Shown: positions 1 through 9,215, counted from the first letter of the stretch. The stretch: 64,000 bases of DNA from Sphingomonas paeninsulae (GCF_003660165.1 NZ_CP032828.1:558001-622000), one strand, 5' to 3'. The notes: a model not told the origin generated them from the sequence alone. Made by a program: numbers and translations.

Positions 1-1
1 G

Positions 2-304
2 ATGGGCGCCCTGTCGTTCTTCGTGAATTACGCGCACACCTCGTCCCAGAATACTGAAGCTGTCCTGCTTCCCGCTCTCCAGCCAGGTTCGATTCTGGCC
101 GGATATGGTCTGCTCAATGCTTCTCTCGACTGGAAGAATATCAGCGGGACAGGTATTGATGCCGGTGTCTTCGTCACCAACGCGACGGACAAACTCTATC
201 GAATCAGTAACTCCGACGTAAACCAGTCGCTGGGAATTTGGGCAACGATGTATGGCGAACCGCGCATGTACGGGATGCGCATTCGTTACCACTTCGGCTT
301 ATAA
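2..304 (+). CDS. TonB-dependent receptor, C-terminal end (partial)
   Basis: This is the last 100 residues of an outer-membrane TonB-dependent receptor whose start lies left of the window. The segment alternates polar and hydrophobic residues like beta-barrel strands and ends in 'MRIRYHFGL', the aromatic-terminated final strand expected for a protein inserted by the Bam machinery. The frame is open to the left edge, so the Met near the edge is not the true start. It probably takes up an iron chelate or, given the catabolic genes to the right, a carbon substrate. The ligand cannot be told from this fragment. Confidence 0.8.
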   Translation: MGALSFFVNYAHTSSQNTEAVLLPALQPGSILAGYGLLNASLDWKNISGTGIDAGVFVTNATDKLYRISNSDVNQSLGIWATMYGEPRMYGMRIRYHFGL

Positions 305-353
305 CCAGGGCAAAATCATAGATCGTTAACAGGCCAGGATTTGGGATCGGTAG

Positions 354-390
354 GTTTGGTTGAGCATTGCCTTTCTCCGCTCAACCAAAC
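354..390. repeat. perfect 12-bp inverted repeat in the 305-669 gap
   Basis: GTTTGGTTGAGC (354-365) is followed, after 13 bases, by its exact reverse complement (379-390). It begins 50 bases after the receptor stop codon and could end that transcript, but no T-run follows it. Nothing else recognisable was seen between 305 and 669: the short open frames there have no family resemblance and no convincing ribosome site. Confidence 0.5.
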
Positions 391-669
391 TCACGAACGG
401 GTCGAACTGCGACCGGCGGTATCGTTCCTCGGCCCGCCGCGACCAACGATATCGGCGATAAGAAATCGCCCAAAAGTCGGTTCTTCGAAAGAGGACTGGA
501 CTTCGCAGTTGTTACTGATTCCGCCGCTTCCCCATAATTACCGCAGGTGTTCGAAAACATTGTGGGACTGAGTGTGGGGCTGTGGCGAAGAAATAATATA
601 TTCCGGCCATAAATCAATACCTTATTGGTTTGTAATTATCCCTGCCTCGGATTCACATCCGAATCTACG

Positions 670-1311
670 TTAGCTGAGATTGAGCGGCTTTCCGGGGTCG
701 GCCTTTTCCATCGCCCGGATATAGGCCGGCCGCGTTCCGATCCGCTGGAGATAGGCGCGGAGATTCGGGAAGGGGGCGATATCTCTCGGCGCGAACATCC
801 GCATCGTGGTGAGCGGAAACACCATCATGATGTCGGCGGCACTGAAATCATCGCCCGCAAAATAGGGCGCTTCACCAAGACGCGCTTCGATCATCTCATA
901 CGCCCGTGTCGATCGGGCCTGAAGTGCAGCGATGGCCTGCGCGTCGATTGCGGTGCCAAAACGCGCGACGATCAAGTCGACCAACGCGCTCGGCATCAGC
1001 GATCCGTTGGCGAAATGGTACCAAAACAGATAATTTGTGAACCCGGGATCGCCGAAACCGACCGAAAGCTGCCCATTTCCGTACTTTGCAACAATATAAT
1101 CGATAATCGCCGCCGATTCACCGAGCACTAAGGTGCCATCGGTGATGACCGGCGCAGTGCCGAACGGATGCAGTGCGCGATAGTCTGCAGGTGCCATCCC
1201 GCTCTTGGGATCGCGATCGTAGAGTACGAGATTGTAGGGAATCGCCAGCTCCTCACACAGCCAGACGATTCTATCGGATTGCGATACGCCAAGATGGTGG
1301 ACGGTCAGCAC
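670..1311 (-). CDS. glutathione S-transferase family protein
   Basis: A 213-residue cytosolic GST. The N-terminal thioredoxin-like half (about 1-80) carries 'VHHLGVSQSDRIVWLCEEL', the 'TAPVI' cis-proline turn and the 'LGESAAI' glutathione-binding stretch. The all-alpha C-terminal half follows, with 'FSAADIMMVFPL' as the N-capping box. The frame stays open far upstream, but homology begins at a GTG at 1311, which has GGAG nine bases before it. It starts 17 bases after the MFS gene on the same strand, so the two are probably co-transcribed. The bacterial substrate (peroxide, epoxide or xenobiotic conjugate) cannot be read from sequence. Confidence 0.85.
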   Translation of the reverse strand: MLTVHHLGVSQSDRIVWLCEELAIPYNLVLYDRDPKSGMAPADYRALHPFGTAPVITDGTLVLGESAAIIDYIVAKYGNGQLSVGFGDPGFTNYLFWYHFANGSLMPSALVDLIVARFGTAIDAQAIAALQARSTRAYEMIEARLGEAPYFAGDDFSAADIMMVFPLTTMRMFAPRDIAPFPNLRAYLQRIGTRPAYIRAMEKADPGKPLNLS

Positions 1312-1328
1312 TGGACTACACTCCGCTT

Positions 1329-2726
1329 CTAGATTGCATCTTCCTGCGCGCCCTTTGGCAAAGCGAGCGCAAGCGCGGTTGCCGCCAGACTCAACGCCAC
1401 GATCACACCCATCGTCAGCATGAAGGCACGCTCCGTCGGATAGCTCGCGCCACCATCTGGGCCAATGACCGTATGCGTCGCAAGCAGCAATGTCACAAGC
1501 TGTGCCCCGATGCCGAGAAATGCCTGGCGAACGACGGTCATCATTCCGGCCGCCTCGCTCGTGCGGTCGGGCGGGACGGCTCCGGCAAGGATGGTGGGGC
1601 CGACGGCAAACAGCATCGTCGCACCAAAGGAAATGACGCACAGGATAACGGCGATACCGGTGATCGAGCCATGCATTGCCATCGCCATCAGCCACCCGAC
1701 ACTGGTCAGCAGACCACCGATCAGCATCCCGATCCGTCCGCCATGCCGCTGGGTCAGCCAACCACTTAATGGTCCGGCGAACAGCGAACCGATGTTAGAG
1801 GGGAGCTTGACCAGCCCGGCGAGCGTTGCAGTGACGCCCAGTCCGACCATCGTCCAGCGCGGAGCCTGTAGCAGCACTGAGAATACCAGTGTGATCTGGA
1901 GCGTGCTCATCGCGACCAGAGCGGTGGTTAGATTGGCGACAAGCACTTGTCGGTTACGAAACAGCCTGACGTCGAACAGCGGATCGACCGCGCGCAGGCT
2001 TTGCCGCACCCACAGGGCAAACAGTGCCGCGCCACCGGCTAATGTGCCAAGCGTGCGTGCGTCGAACAATCCCCATTTCGGCCCGCTGCTGATTGCCAGC
2101 AACAGCGCGAGGATCGCCGGCACGAACAGCACCCCGCCCAACCAGTCCAGTGGTGCCGTTCGCGCAACCCGTGGCGAGCGTGGCAGGCACAGCCATATGG
2201 CGACGAAAGCGACCGCCGCGAAGACCGCGCTGCCCGCAAAGATGCCGTGCCATGAATAATGATCAACGATCATCCCGCCGATGACGAGGCCACCGGCCGT
2301 ACCCGCCGAAGCACCCGAGATCATCAGTCCAATGCCCATCGGCACGCGTTCTCGGGGCAAGTTTTCACGGACAAGCCCAACGGTCAGTGGCAGGATAGCG
2401 CCTGTCAGTCCCTGCATCGCGCGACCCGTAAGCAGCATCGCGTAATTGATCGAAAAGGCGCTGATCAGCGAACCGGCAACACCGACCGCAAGCAGGACGA
2501 GCAGCACGCGCCGACGACCATAGATATCGCCCAGTCGTCCCGCGAGCGCCGCCGCTCCGGCACCGATCAGGAGATAGGTCGTGACGAGCCAGCCGACGAG
2601 GACCGGATCTTTGAAATCGGCGATCAGCGCCTTCAGCGCGGCATAGATCATCGCCGTCTCGAACGACCCGGTCATCTCTGCGATCCAGAGAGCCGCGATG
2701 ATTGCGGCCATTTTGCCCTTAGTCAT
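1329..2726 (-). CDS. MFS transporter, DHA2-like (14-helix) drug/solute exporter
   Basis: A 465-residue inner-membrane protein with about 14 hydrophobic segments. The MFS signature 'GRLGDIYGRRRVLL' lies in the loop after helix 2, and antiporter-like 'GLTGAILPLTVGLVRENLP' lies near helix 5. The length and helix number fit the DHA2 group of proton-coupled exporters. I start it at the ATG at 2726 rather than the TTG one codon earlier. The start overlaps the stop of the upstream thiolase-like gene by eight bases, so translation is probably coupled. It may export a toxic catabolic intermediate or move the pathway substrate. The direction of transport is not known. Confidence 0.85.
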   Translation of the reverse strand: MTKGKMAAIIAALWIAEMTGSFETAMIYAALKALIADFKDPVLVGWLVTTYLLIGAGAAALAGRLGDIYGRRRVLLVLLAVGVAGSLISAFSINYAMLLTGRAMQGLTGAILPLTVGLVRENLPRERVPMGIGLMISGASAGTAGGLVIGGMIVDHYSWHGIFAGSAVFAAVAFVAIWLCLPRSPRVARTAPLDWLGGVLFVPAILALLLAISSGPKWGLFDARTLGTLAGGAALFALWVRQSLRAVDPLFDVRLFRNRQVLVANLTTALVAMSTLQITLVFSVLLQAPRWTMVGLGVTATLAGLVKLPSNIGSLFAGPLSGWLTQRHGGRIGMLIGGLLTSVGWLMAMAMHGSITGIAVILCVISFGATMLFAVGPTILAGAVPPDRTSEAAGMMTVVRQAFLGIGAQLVTLLLATHTVIGPDGGASYPTERAFMLTMGVIVALSLAATALALALPKGAQEDAI

Positions 2727-3894
2727 CAATCACGGACGACGAGCATTGCGCCAGCGAGCGGTCCGCCCCCATGCCCACGGCAGCGACGCGCGCGTCCGGC
2801 ACTTGCCGTGCGCCCCCTTCGCCCCAAAGCTGGACGCAAGCCTCGTGCAAATGGCCGAAGCCGTGGAGGCGACCTGCAGAAAGCTGGCCACCGCCGGTAT
2901 TGGTCGGGAGGCTGCCATCGAGGCGACTGTGGCCACCCGCGATAAAGTCCTTTGCCTCCCCGTGACCGCAGAAGCCAAATGCTTCCATCCACAACGGCAC
3001 GAAAATGCTGAACCCGTCATAGGTTTGCAGCACGTCGACATCTGCCGGTTTCAGATCGGTGTTCTTCCACATATCGGCGGCGGCATCGTGCGACGCCATT
3101 TTTGTCAGGTCTGGCTGTTGATCCCAGGTTTCCTTTTCATTCATCGCCGCACTCATCGCTTCGATGCGGAGCGGCGTCTTGCGGCAATCGCGTGCGGCGT
3201 CAGCAGCCGAGATGATGATGACGCAGGCACCGTCGATCGGCACGTCGCAATCGAACAGGCCGAGTGGCGTGGAAATCATCCGCGCGGCATAATAATCGTC
3301 AAGAGTGAGCGGCTTGCCATGCATCAGGGCGCGCGGATTCCCCTGAGCATTGAAGCGTTGATTGACGGCGATGGCGCCAAGATGTTCGCGGGTCATACCG
3401 AATGCGTGGAAATAACGGGTAGCCGCCCATCCTGCCCAAGTGGTCGCGGACATCGCATACATCGGCAGATACCAGCTCGGCCAACCACTCACGCGCCCGG
3501 TCGATCCGGCTGGCAGGCTGGCACGTCGTTCGGGCGTTTGCGATGAGCTTTCGGTCAGGGCGCGGAAGCAGATGACGTGGCGAGCCTGTCCGGTTGCCAC
3601 CGCCATTGCGGCCACCATGATGGCAGACATCTGGGCGGCACCTTCGGGAGTTGCCGAGTGCCAGCGCGTCTTGAGTCCGAGAGCATTGCGGAGTTCGCCG
3701 ACGCCCAGTGGTGACATGCCGGGCGACCCGGTCGCACGACCGGGGTAGGTGGTTATGCCGTCGATGTCGTCGCGGGTCAGGCCAGCATCGGCCATAGCTT
3801 CCAGCGCGGCATCGAGCAGCAGGTCCATCGGCGGGCGATGGAGGTTGCGTCCAAGTTTCGACATGCCAATGCCGGTGATCGTTGCACCCTTCAT
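2719..3894 (-). CDS. SCP2-thiolase-like protein lacking the catalytic Cys (Ltp2-type aldolase candidate)
   Basis: A 391-residue thiolase-fold protein. The start 'MKGATITGIGMSKLGRN' and the segment 'DITTYPGR' fit the SCP-x/lipid-transfer thiolase family. The usual nucleophile motif (N-x-C-A-S-G) is absent: the matching region reads 'TPEGAAQMSAIM'. The later 'LQTYDGFSIF' Tyr and 'GRLHGFGHLHEA' His are kept. That combination is known from Ltp2-type steroid side-chain retro-aldolases, which use Tyr and His and work with a DUF35 partner. The start ATG at 3894 has GAGGA before it. It heads a three-gene minus-strand operon with the MFS and GST genes and has a CTAAC-CAA-GTTAG palindrome upstream. Aldolase activity is inferred. 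Confidence 0.75.
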   Translation of the reverse strand: MKGATITGIGMSKLGRNLHRPPMDLLLDAALEAMADAGLTRDDIDGITTYPGRATGSPGMSPLGVGELRNALGLKTRWHSATPEGAAQMSAIMVAAMAVATGQARHVICFRALTESSSQTPERRASLPAGSTGRVSGWPSWYLPMYAMSATTWAGWAATRYFHAFGMTREHLGAIAVNQRFNAQGNPRALMHGKPLTLDDYYAARMISTPLGLFDCDVPIDGACVIIISAADAARDCRKTPLRIEAMSAAMNEKETWDQQPDLTKMASHDAAADMWKNTDLKPADVDVLQTYDGFSIFVPLWMEAFGFCGHGEAKDFIAGGHSRLDGSLPTNTGGGQLSAGRLHGFGHLHEACVQLWGEGGARQVPDARVAAVGMGADRSLAQCSSSVIDD

Positions 3895-3955
3895 TCGTGT
3901 CCTCTTTCAATTTTTCCGGACCCTATACGATCCTGTTTGCTGCCGACAGTCCTAA

Positions 3956-3968
3956 CTAACCAAGTTAG
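3956..3968. promoter_or_regulatory. candidate operator (site A), CTAAC-CAA-GTTAG
   Basis: A perfect 5-3-5 palindrome 62 bases upstream of the 3894 start. Close relatives lie upstream of the acyl-CoA synthetase (9274) and between the divergent MFS and enoyl-CoA hydratase genes (15618). This suggests one local regulator, perhaps TetR-type, controlling all three. The regulator is not identified. Confidence 0.45.
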
Positions 3969-3997
3969 CGAAGAGGGGAACACGCAATGTTGATGGA

Positions 3998-4029
3998 ATA
4001 AAAAAAGGGGCGGTCCTCGCGGACCGCCC
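3998..4029 (-). terminator. rho-independent terminator of the TonB receptor gene
   Basis: A perfect 9-bp stem (4008-4016 with 4021-4029, GGGCGGTCC and its complement) with a 4-base loop. On the minus strand it is followed by a run of eight T broken by one A. It lies 32 bases beyond the receptor stop codon. Confidence 0.9.
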
Positions 4030-4060
4030 TCTGATTAATTAGACGCTGTTATTCTGAGCG

Positions 4061-6505
4061 TCATTTAGCGCCGAATTTGAACGTCGCTGTTACGCCGTAA
4101 GTGGCAGGATCGTTGCGCTGGGTCGAAGCCACGTTCAGCGGGGCACCAAACAACAGGCCAGTGTTGTTGTAACGACGGTTGAGGATATTGCGGCCGAACA
4201 CTGCAACTTCGAACGCGTCGTCCATGAAAGTCACCCCGAGACGACCGTTGACTTCACCACCGGCCTTGCGGGTCAGGGCGTTGGCAATCGCGATCGTGTT
4301 GGCATCAGTGGCGGCGTTGCCGGTTAACAGGGTACGATAGTTATACAGTGCAGTCTTACCCTGCCATGCATAATCGAGATGCGCCCGCAGCTTGCCGAAG
4401 TTCAGCTCATGTTCGTAGTCGCTGGCGACGCTAAACGTGATCTTCGGGACTTGCTGGAACACTTCGTCGCGCTTGTCTTCGCCGGTCTGAGTGTCGGTGT
4501 ACGAAAGATACTTGGGCTCGCTCAGCGCCGCGGTACCCGAAAGCGTAAAGCCTTCGAAAACCTGTGCGGTCAGCTCGGCTTCGCCGCCATAGAAGCGGGC
4601 TTTACCAGCATTGGATACAATCGTTGCGGTCGAGGTGACCCCGTTGATTACGGTCGTCAGCAGTGACGTGCGCTGGATGTTGCTGACTTCGTTGTAGAAG
4701 GCCGCGAGGTTGAAGCGGATACGACGGTCGAAGAACTCGGATTTAAGGCCGATTTCCTCTTCGCGGGCGATTTCAGGCTGGAACGGCACGAAGGCGGCAC
4801 CAGCCGAGGCACCTGGAAGATCCGCAGCGCGCAGATTCTGTCCGCCCGAACGGAATCCCTTACTGGTCTTGGCATAAACCATAATGCCCGGGGTGATCTG
4901 ATAGTTCAGACCGGCGGTGTATGATACGCCGCTGAAAGCAGCATGACGTTCGATGCGGCAATTTGTAGGGTCAGAGCCAACGATCAGGCATGAAATCAAC
5001 GCGCCTGTATCGAAGTTCCGTGTCTGATTGTATGATACAAGGTTCTTGTCCTCGACCGAATAACGCACGCCGGCAACGACCGAGAGCTTGTCGTTAAAGT
5101 GGAGCGTTCCTTGACCATACATGCCCATGCTGCGGTTCGTCACATCACCGATGTAGTAGGTCTGCGGCAAGACACCGCCGTTTGAAATGCGCGTGAGGAC
5201 GGGGAGAGCGATCGAAGTCGACTGGTCGCGGCCGCTCTCATTGAATGCATAGACGCCGGTCGCAAAATCGAGCGCATCGTTGAATGCCTTACCAGTGACC
5301 TGCAATTCACCCGAATAGGATTCGAGATCCTGCTGACCATAGGTCCGCACGATGTTGATGGGCGAACCGTCGAGATCGATGTTGGCATTGGCCGCGATCT
5401 TGCGATAGCCGCCGATGAACTTGATCGCGCCGAAGAATGTGTCGAGTGTCGCTGTGCCCGTATAAGTGTGGGTCGTTGCGTAGCTCCGGGGATCCTCGTT
5501 CAAGGTAGTGCTGTCAGTATTGCGCGTGCCGTTGATATAGTTTGTAAATATCGAGCTGCCGATACCGACAAGCTGGCCCTGGCCTGCCGGTGTTGCGAGC
5601 AGCGCGGCATTTGCAGGATTGGCTTCCAGGGCGGCTTCGATGTTCGCAGCCGACGATCCGCTGACGTATTGAAGCTGGTAAGGCCGTGTGATCGAATTGG
5701 AGTGGAAAATTTCCCCCGAGAACAGCAGCGAGAGATTGTGCGTCGGATTGATCAGCAACTTGACGCGCGCGGTGTAGCTGTTGCGTCCGCCGAGCTCGCT
5801 GCCGGTGGCTGTGTCGGTGAAGAAACCGTCACGCTTGTTGGCCGTGAATGCGCCGCGAATGGCGACCTTGTCTTCAATGAGGGGAACGTTGAGAATCGCT
5901 GTGCCGACGCGCTCGTTAAAGCGACCGTACGTTGCCGAAACCTGACCCCCAACGCCGTTATACGTCGGATCGTTTGTCTGCAGTAGCAGCGCGCCACCGG
6001 TCGTGTTGCGGCCGAACAATGTGCCCTGTGGCCCGCGAAGAATCTGTGCGCTCTGCACGTCGAGCAGATCGGCGTTCAAACCGTAAGCGCGTGCCCAGTA
6101 GAAACCGTCGACATAGGTGCCAACCGATGGATCGAGCGTTGCAAGGATGTCGGTCTGCACCTGACCACGGATCGTGATGGCGGAAGCGGTCGCCGTCGAC
6201 GATGCAGGGGAGAAGGTGATGCCGGGCGACAGGCGGGCGACATCGGGAATGCGAACCGCAGACTGATTCTGCAGTGCTTGACCGGTCTGCACTGTGATGG
6301 CGACTGGAACGTCCTGCAGGTTTTCCGAAACCTTACGCGCGGTAACGATGATGTCGCCAAGACCGCTGGTTTCTGTATCGTTGCCAACCGTCGATGCGGC
6401 GTCGGTCGCGTGAACGTCCTGTGCGAATGCTGGGGCTGCGATTCCGGCGACGAGTGCCGCTGCGGAAACGAAGGTTGTCATGGTAAAGCGCGAACGTGGC
6501 GTCAT
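4061..6505 (-). CDS. TonB-dependent receptor
   Basis: An 814-residue outer-membrane receptor. A Sec signal peptide covers 1-28 ('AAPAFA-QD' cleavage). A TonB box 'DIIVTAR' is at about 51-57, then the plug domain ('ENLQDVPVAITV', 'GTLFGRNTTGG') and a beta-barrel ending 'TATFKFGAK'. The 'QDVPVAITV' plug is typical of the very large receptor families of sphingomonads, often linked to uptake of organic substrates rather than siderophores. A GAGGAGAG ribosome site precedes the ATG. The gene is divergent from the acyl-CoA dehydrogenase operon at 6872 and sits among acyl-CoA genes, so uptake of the hydrophobic substrate of that pathway is a reasonable inference. The ligand is not known. Confidence 0.93.
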   Translation of the reverse strand: MTPRSRFTMTTFVSAAALVAGIAAPAFAQDVHATDAASTVGNDTETSGLGDIIVTARKVSENLQDVPVAITVQTGQALQNQSAVRIPDVARLSPGITFSPASSTATASAITIRGQVQTDILATLDPSVGTYVDGFYWARAYGLNADLLDVQSAQILRGPQGTLFGRNTTGGALLLQTNDPTYNGVGGQVSATYGRFNERVGTAILNVPLIEDKVAIRGAFTANKRDGFFTDTATGSELGGRNSYTARVKLLINPTHNLSLLFSGEIFHSNSITRPYQLQYVSGSSAANIEAALEANPANAALLATPAGQGQLVGIGSSIFTNYINGTRNTDSTTLNEDPRSYATTHTYTGTATLDTFFGAIKFIGGYRKIAANANIDLDGSPINIVRTYGQQDLESYSGELQVTGKAFNDALDFATGVYAFNESGRDQSTSIALPVLTRISNGGVLPQTYYIGDVTNRSMGMYGQGTLHFNDKLSVVAGVRYSVEDKNLVSYNQTRNFDTGALISCLIVGSDPTNCRIERHAAFSGVSYTAGLNYQITPGIMVYAKTSKGFRSGGQNLRAADLPGASAGAAFVPFQPEIAREEEIGLKSEFFDRRIRFNLAAFYNEVSNIQRTSLLTTVINGVTSTATIVSNAGKARFYGGEAELTAQVFEGFTLSGTAALSEPKYLSYTDTQTGEDKRDEVFQQVPKITFSVASDYEHELNFGKLRAHLDYAWQGKTALYNYRTLLTGNAATDANTIAIANALTRKAGGEVNGRLGVTFMDDAFEVAVFGRNILNRRYNNTGLLFGAPLNVASTQRNDPATYGVTATFKFGAK

Positions 6506-6793
6506 TATTCTCTCCTCTTGAGGTCGCGATCTGGCGGTCGCTGTTCGGCCACCCTTTTGGCGGATGAAACACTGGTGGTCGATAGCTGAAAGCGCGTCAG
6601 TTAGAATTAGCTGGAACTGTGTGACCTATTTGGCACAGGTTGATCGGTCGTTTGGACTGCTGCCCATCGCTGGTCAGTCACATCGTTAGCGATGTTGATT
6701 CGAAAGCCCGCGGCCCCATTAGCTTGCAAAATTATTATGGCAAGTGGCGTTGCAGAATGCAACGAGACCGCCTGCCGCAATAGCGATATGGCG

Positions 6794-6805
6794 GAAAGCG
6801 CTTTC
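6794..6805. promoter_or_regulatory. 12-bp palindrome GAAAGCGCTTTC in the 6506-6871 divergent promoter region
   Basis: The 366-base gap between the divergent receptor and dehydrogenase genes must hold both promoters. It contains this perfect palindrome with a central CG, the style of LacI-family operators. An 8-bp inverted repeat TGCAACGA (6758) ... TCGTTGCA (6804) also occurs. A weak relative of the CTAAC-N3-GTTAG site (TTAGC-CTA-GTGAA, 6824-6836) lies 35 bases before the dehydrogenase start. No LacI-type gene was seen in the window. Confidence 0.35.
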
Positions 6806-6871
6806 GTTGCACGGGCTACCTGTTTAGCCTAGTGAACTATGGATGCATATTAGAGCCTGTGAGGACCAAGG

Positions 6872-8004
6872 ATGAATTTCGATCTTTCCGACGAACAGAA
6901 GATGCTGGCCGAACAGGCGCGGAGCCTTCTTGGCGACCGGTCGACGCCCGACCGTTTGCGCACACTGATCGATGCGGGGGCGGAATGGGATGAGCCCCTG
7001 TGGCGCGAGATCGCCGAAATGGGTTTTCTCGGCGCGGGAATCGCAGAAGACCATGGCGGCCTCGGCATGACGGAACTCGATCTTGGAGTGATTAGCGAGG
7101 AAATGGGCCGGGCGAACGTCGCGCTGCCATTCTTCTCCTCGATCGTGCTGGCAGCGGACGCGATCCAGCTTGCGGGTAACGATGCGCAAAAGGCAAAATG
7201 GTTGCCCCGACTTGTCAGCGGAGAGGCGATCGCGACCTTTGCTTATGCAGAAGGGTCGGGGGGTGGACCGGGGCCGCGCTGAAAGCGACGTTCGAGGGCG
7301 GCAAGGTTTCGGGTGTAAAGACGCCGGTTGCCGATGGCGGAATCGCCGGGCTGGCGGTCGTGCTGGTCAACAGTGGCGGAAAGCCTGCGCTGGCTCTGGT
7401 CGAGCTGGATCAGGCGGGCGTGACGCGGACCAAGCTCGATAGTTTCGACCAGTTGCGCGCACATTATACGGTGCGCTTCGACGGCGCGACTGCGGAATTG
7501 CTCAATGGGCCGACGGCAGGGCAGGCGATTGACCGGCTGTTCGACCGTGCTGCCGTGCAGGCTGCGTTCGAAGCTGTTGGCGGTGCCGAGGCGTGTCTGA
7601 CCATGGCGCGCGATTACGCGCTGGACCGTCAGATTTTCGGGCGTGCGCTGGCCGGGTATCAGGCGATCAAGCATAAGCTGGCGGACATATTGGTGGGCGT
7701 CGAACTGGCGCGGTCGAATGCCTATTATGCGGCATGGGCGGCGGAAAATGCAGCGGACGAATTGCCGCTTGCCGCTTCTGCTGCGCGGCTGACGGCGATC
7801 GGCGCGTTCGAGAATGCGGCGCGCGAGAATATTCAGGTGCACGGCGGTATCGGTTATACGTTCGAGGCCAATTGTCATTTCTATTACCGTCGCGAACGGA
7901 CGCTGGCATTGAGCCTTGGCGGGCGCGAACCGTGGGCGAACCGGTTGATCGCGAACATCCCGGGTGCTCAGGCGCAGGGAAATCTTCAGGCGGAGGCAGC
8001 GTAA
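6872..8004 (+). pseudogene. acyl-CoA dehydrogenase, small/beta-type subunit, interrupted by a G-run frameshift
   Basis: The first 136 codons (6872-7282) encode a normal dehydrogenase N-terminus ('MNFDLSDEQKMLAEQAR', 'AEDHGGLGM'). The rest continues in the -1 frame to 8004, including 'QIFGRALAGYQAIKHKLAD' and 'QVHGGIGYTFE'. The switch falls in a run of six G at 7258-7263. A seventh G would give one 377-residue protein reading E-G-S-G-G-W-T. The C-terminus has no catalytic Glu, as in the partner subunits of heterotetrameric steroid-type dehydrogenases. The TAATG overlap with the next dehydrogenase supports a two-subunit enzyme. The break may be a sequencing error (see findings). Confidence 0.85.
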
Positions 8005-9215
8005 TGGACTTCAACGACACCCCACAGGAAGCCGCGTTCCGCGCTGAAGCGCGCACATGGCTGGCGGCGAACGCGCCGGAGTTCATTATCAAAGCCGGCG
8101 AAACGCTGACCGACGCCGAGGAAGTTGCGCGCGGCAGGGCGTGGCAGCGGCGTCTGGCGGAGGGTGGCTTTGCGGGCATCCTGTTGCCGAAATCGCTCGG
8201 TGGGCGCGGTGGCGCGACGATGGAAGCGGTCGTGTTCGGCGAGGAAGAGGGCAACTATCATCTGCCAAAGGGGCCCTATATCGGCATCGGCCTCGGTATG
8301 GCGCTGCCTGTCATCAATAAGCATGGCACGCCTGAACAGATCGGGAAATTTGCCGCCCCTACACTGAAGGGCGAAGTTACATGGTGCCAGCTCTTCTCCG
8401 AACCGGCGGCAGGGTCCGATCTTGCCGGCATTCGCACTCGCGCGGTGAAGGATGGTGATGACTGGGTCGTCAACGGGCAGAAAGTTTGGTCGAGTTGGGC
8501 GCACCATGCCGATTGGGGCATCCTGATTGTCCGCACCGATACCAGCGTGCCCAAGCACAAGGGCATGAGTTTCTTTGTCGTCGATATGAAGACGCCGGGC
8601 ATAGATGTGCGCCCGATTCGCCAGATTTCGGGCATGAGCGACTTCAACGAGACATTCTTTACCGACGTTCGCATTCCTGACAGCAATCGCATCGGCGGGG
8701 TTGGCGATGGCTGGGCTTGCGCGATGACGGTGCTGATGGGTGAGCGCCTGAATCAGGGTGGCGAGGGCAAGCACGGTGGCATCGCTGCATTGATCGCTTA
8801 TGCAGCGGACACACCGCGTGACGGTGGCACGGCGCTCGACAGCGGTTCGGTTCGCGTGTCGCTCGCGGCGGCCTATGCCGAGGAGCAGGCCGAGCGGTAC
8901 TTTCAGGCCCGGTTACGGACGATGGTGTCGCGCGGTGAAAATCCGGGCGCGCTCGCTTCGATCGTAAAGCTTGCCTATACCACTCGCTATCAGAAGACGG
9001 CGGGCCTTTCGCTGGAGGTTCGGGGCCTCGCAGGACTTGCGCCACCGGAAGGCGATACCGAAACCCGGCGTATTCAGTATGACTATATCTGGGCAACGGC
9101 GTTGCGCGTTGCCGGTGGCGCGGATGAAGTACTGCGCAACCAGATATCGGAACGGATTCTCGGGATGCCCGGAGAGATACGGACCGACAAGAATGTGCCT
9201 TTCGACCAGCTTTAG
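8004..9215 (+). CDS. acyl-CoA dehydrogenase, large/alpha-type subunit
   Basis: A 403-residue FAD flavoprotein oxidising an acyl-CoA to the 2-enoyl-CoA. Visible segments are 'MDFNDTPQEAAFRAEARTW', the flavin/substrate loop 'WCQLFSEPAAGSDLAGIRTRA', 'VNGQKVWSSWAHHADWG' and the C-terminus 'ILGMPGEIRTDKNVPF'. That C-terminus is typical of the large subunits of alpha2-beta2 dehydrogenases that act on ring- or branch-bearing side chains. The start ATG overlaps the preceding stop (TAATG), which excludes the much longer open frame upstream. It is probably paired with the preceding subunit. Substrate unknown. Confidence 0.88.
   Translation: MDFNDTPQEAAFRAEARTWLAANAPEFIIKAGETLTDAEEVARGRAWQRRLAEGGFAGILLPKSLGGRGGATMEAVVFGEEEGNYHLPKGPYIGIGLGMALPVINKHGTPEQIGKFAAPTLKGEVTWCQLFSEPAAGSDLAGIRTRAVKDGDDWVVNGQKVWSSWAHHADWGILIVRTDTSVPKHKGMSFFVVDMKTPGIDVRPIRQISGMSDFNETFFTDVRIPDSNRIGGVGDGWACAMTVLMGERLNQGGEGKHGGIAALIAYAADTPRDGGTALDSGSVRVSLAAAYAEEQAERYFQARLRTMVSRGENPGALASIVKLAYTTRYQKTAGLSLEVRGLAGLAPPEGDTETRRIQYDYIWATALRVAGGADEVLRNQISERILGMPGEIRTDKNVPFDQL

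Noticed and set aside
341-571. 76-codon frame in the 305-669 gap
   Set aside because: Starts inside the inverted repeat region, no ribosome site, no resemblance to any protein.
625-1131. 168-codon plus-strand frame opposite the GST gene
   Set aside because: It is the antisense shadow of a well supported GST, with a composition of Arg/His-rich chance translation.
2698-3546. 282-codon plus-strand frame opposite the thiolase-like gene
   Set aside because: The opposite strand encodes a recognisable thiolase-fold protein with a good ribosome site; this frame has no family resemblance.
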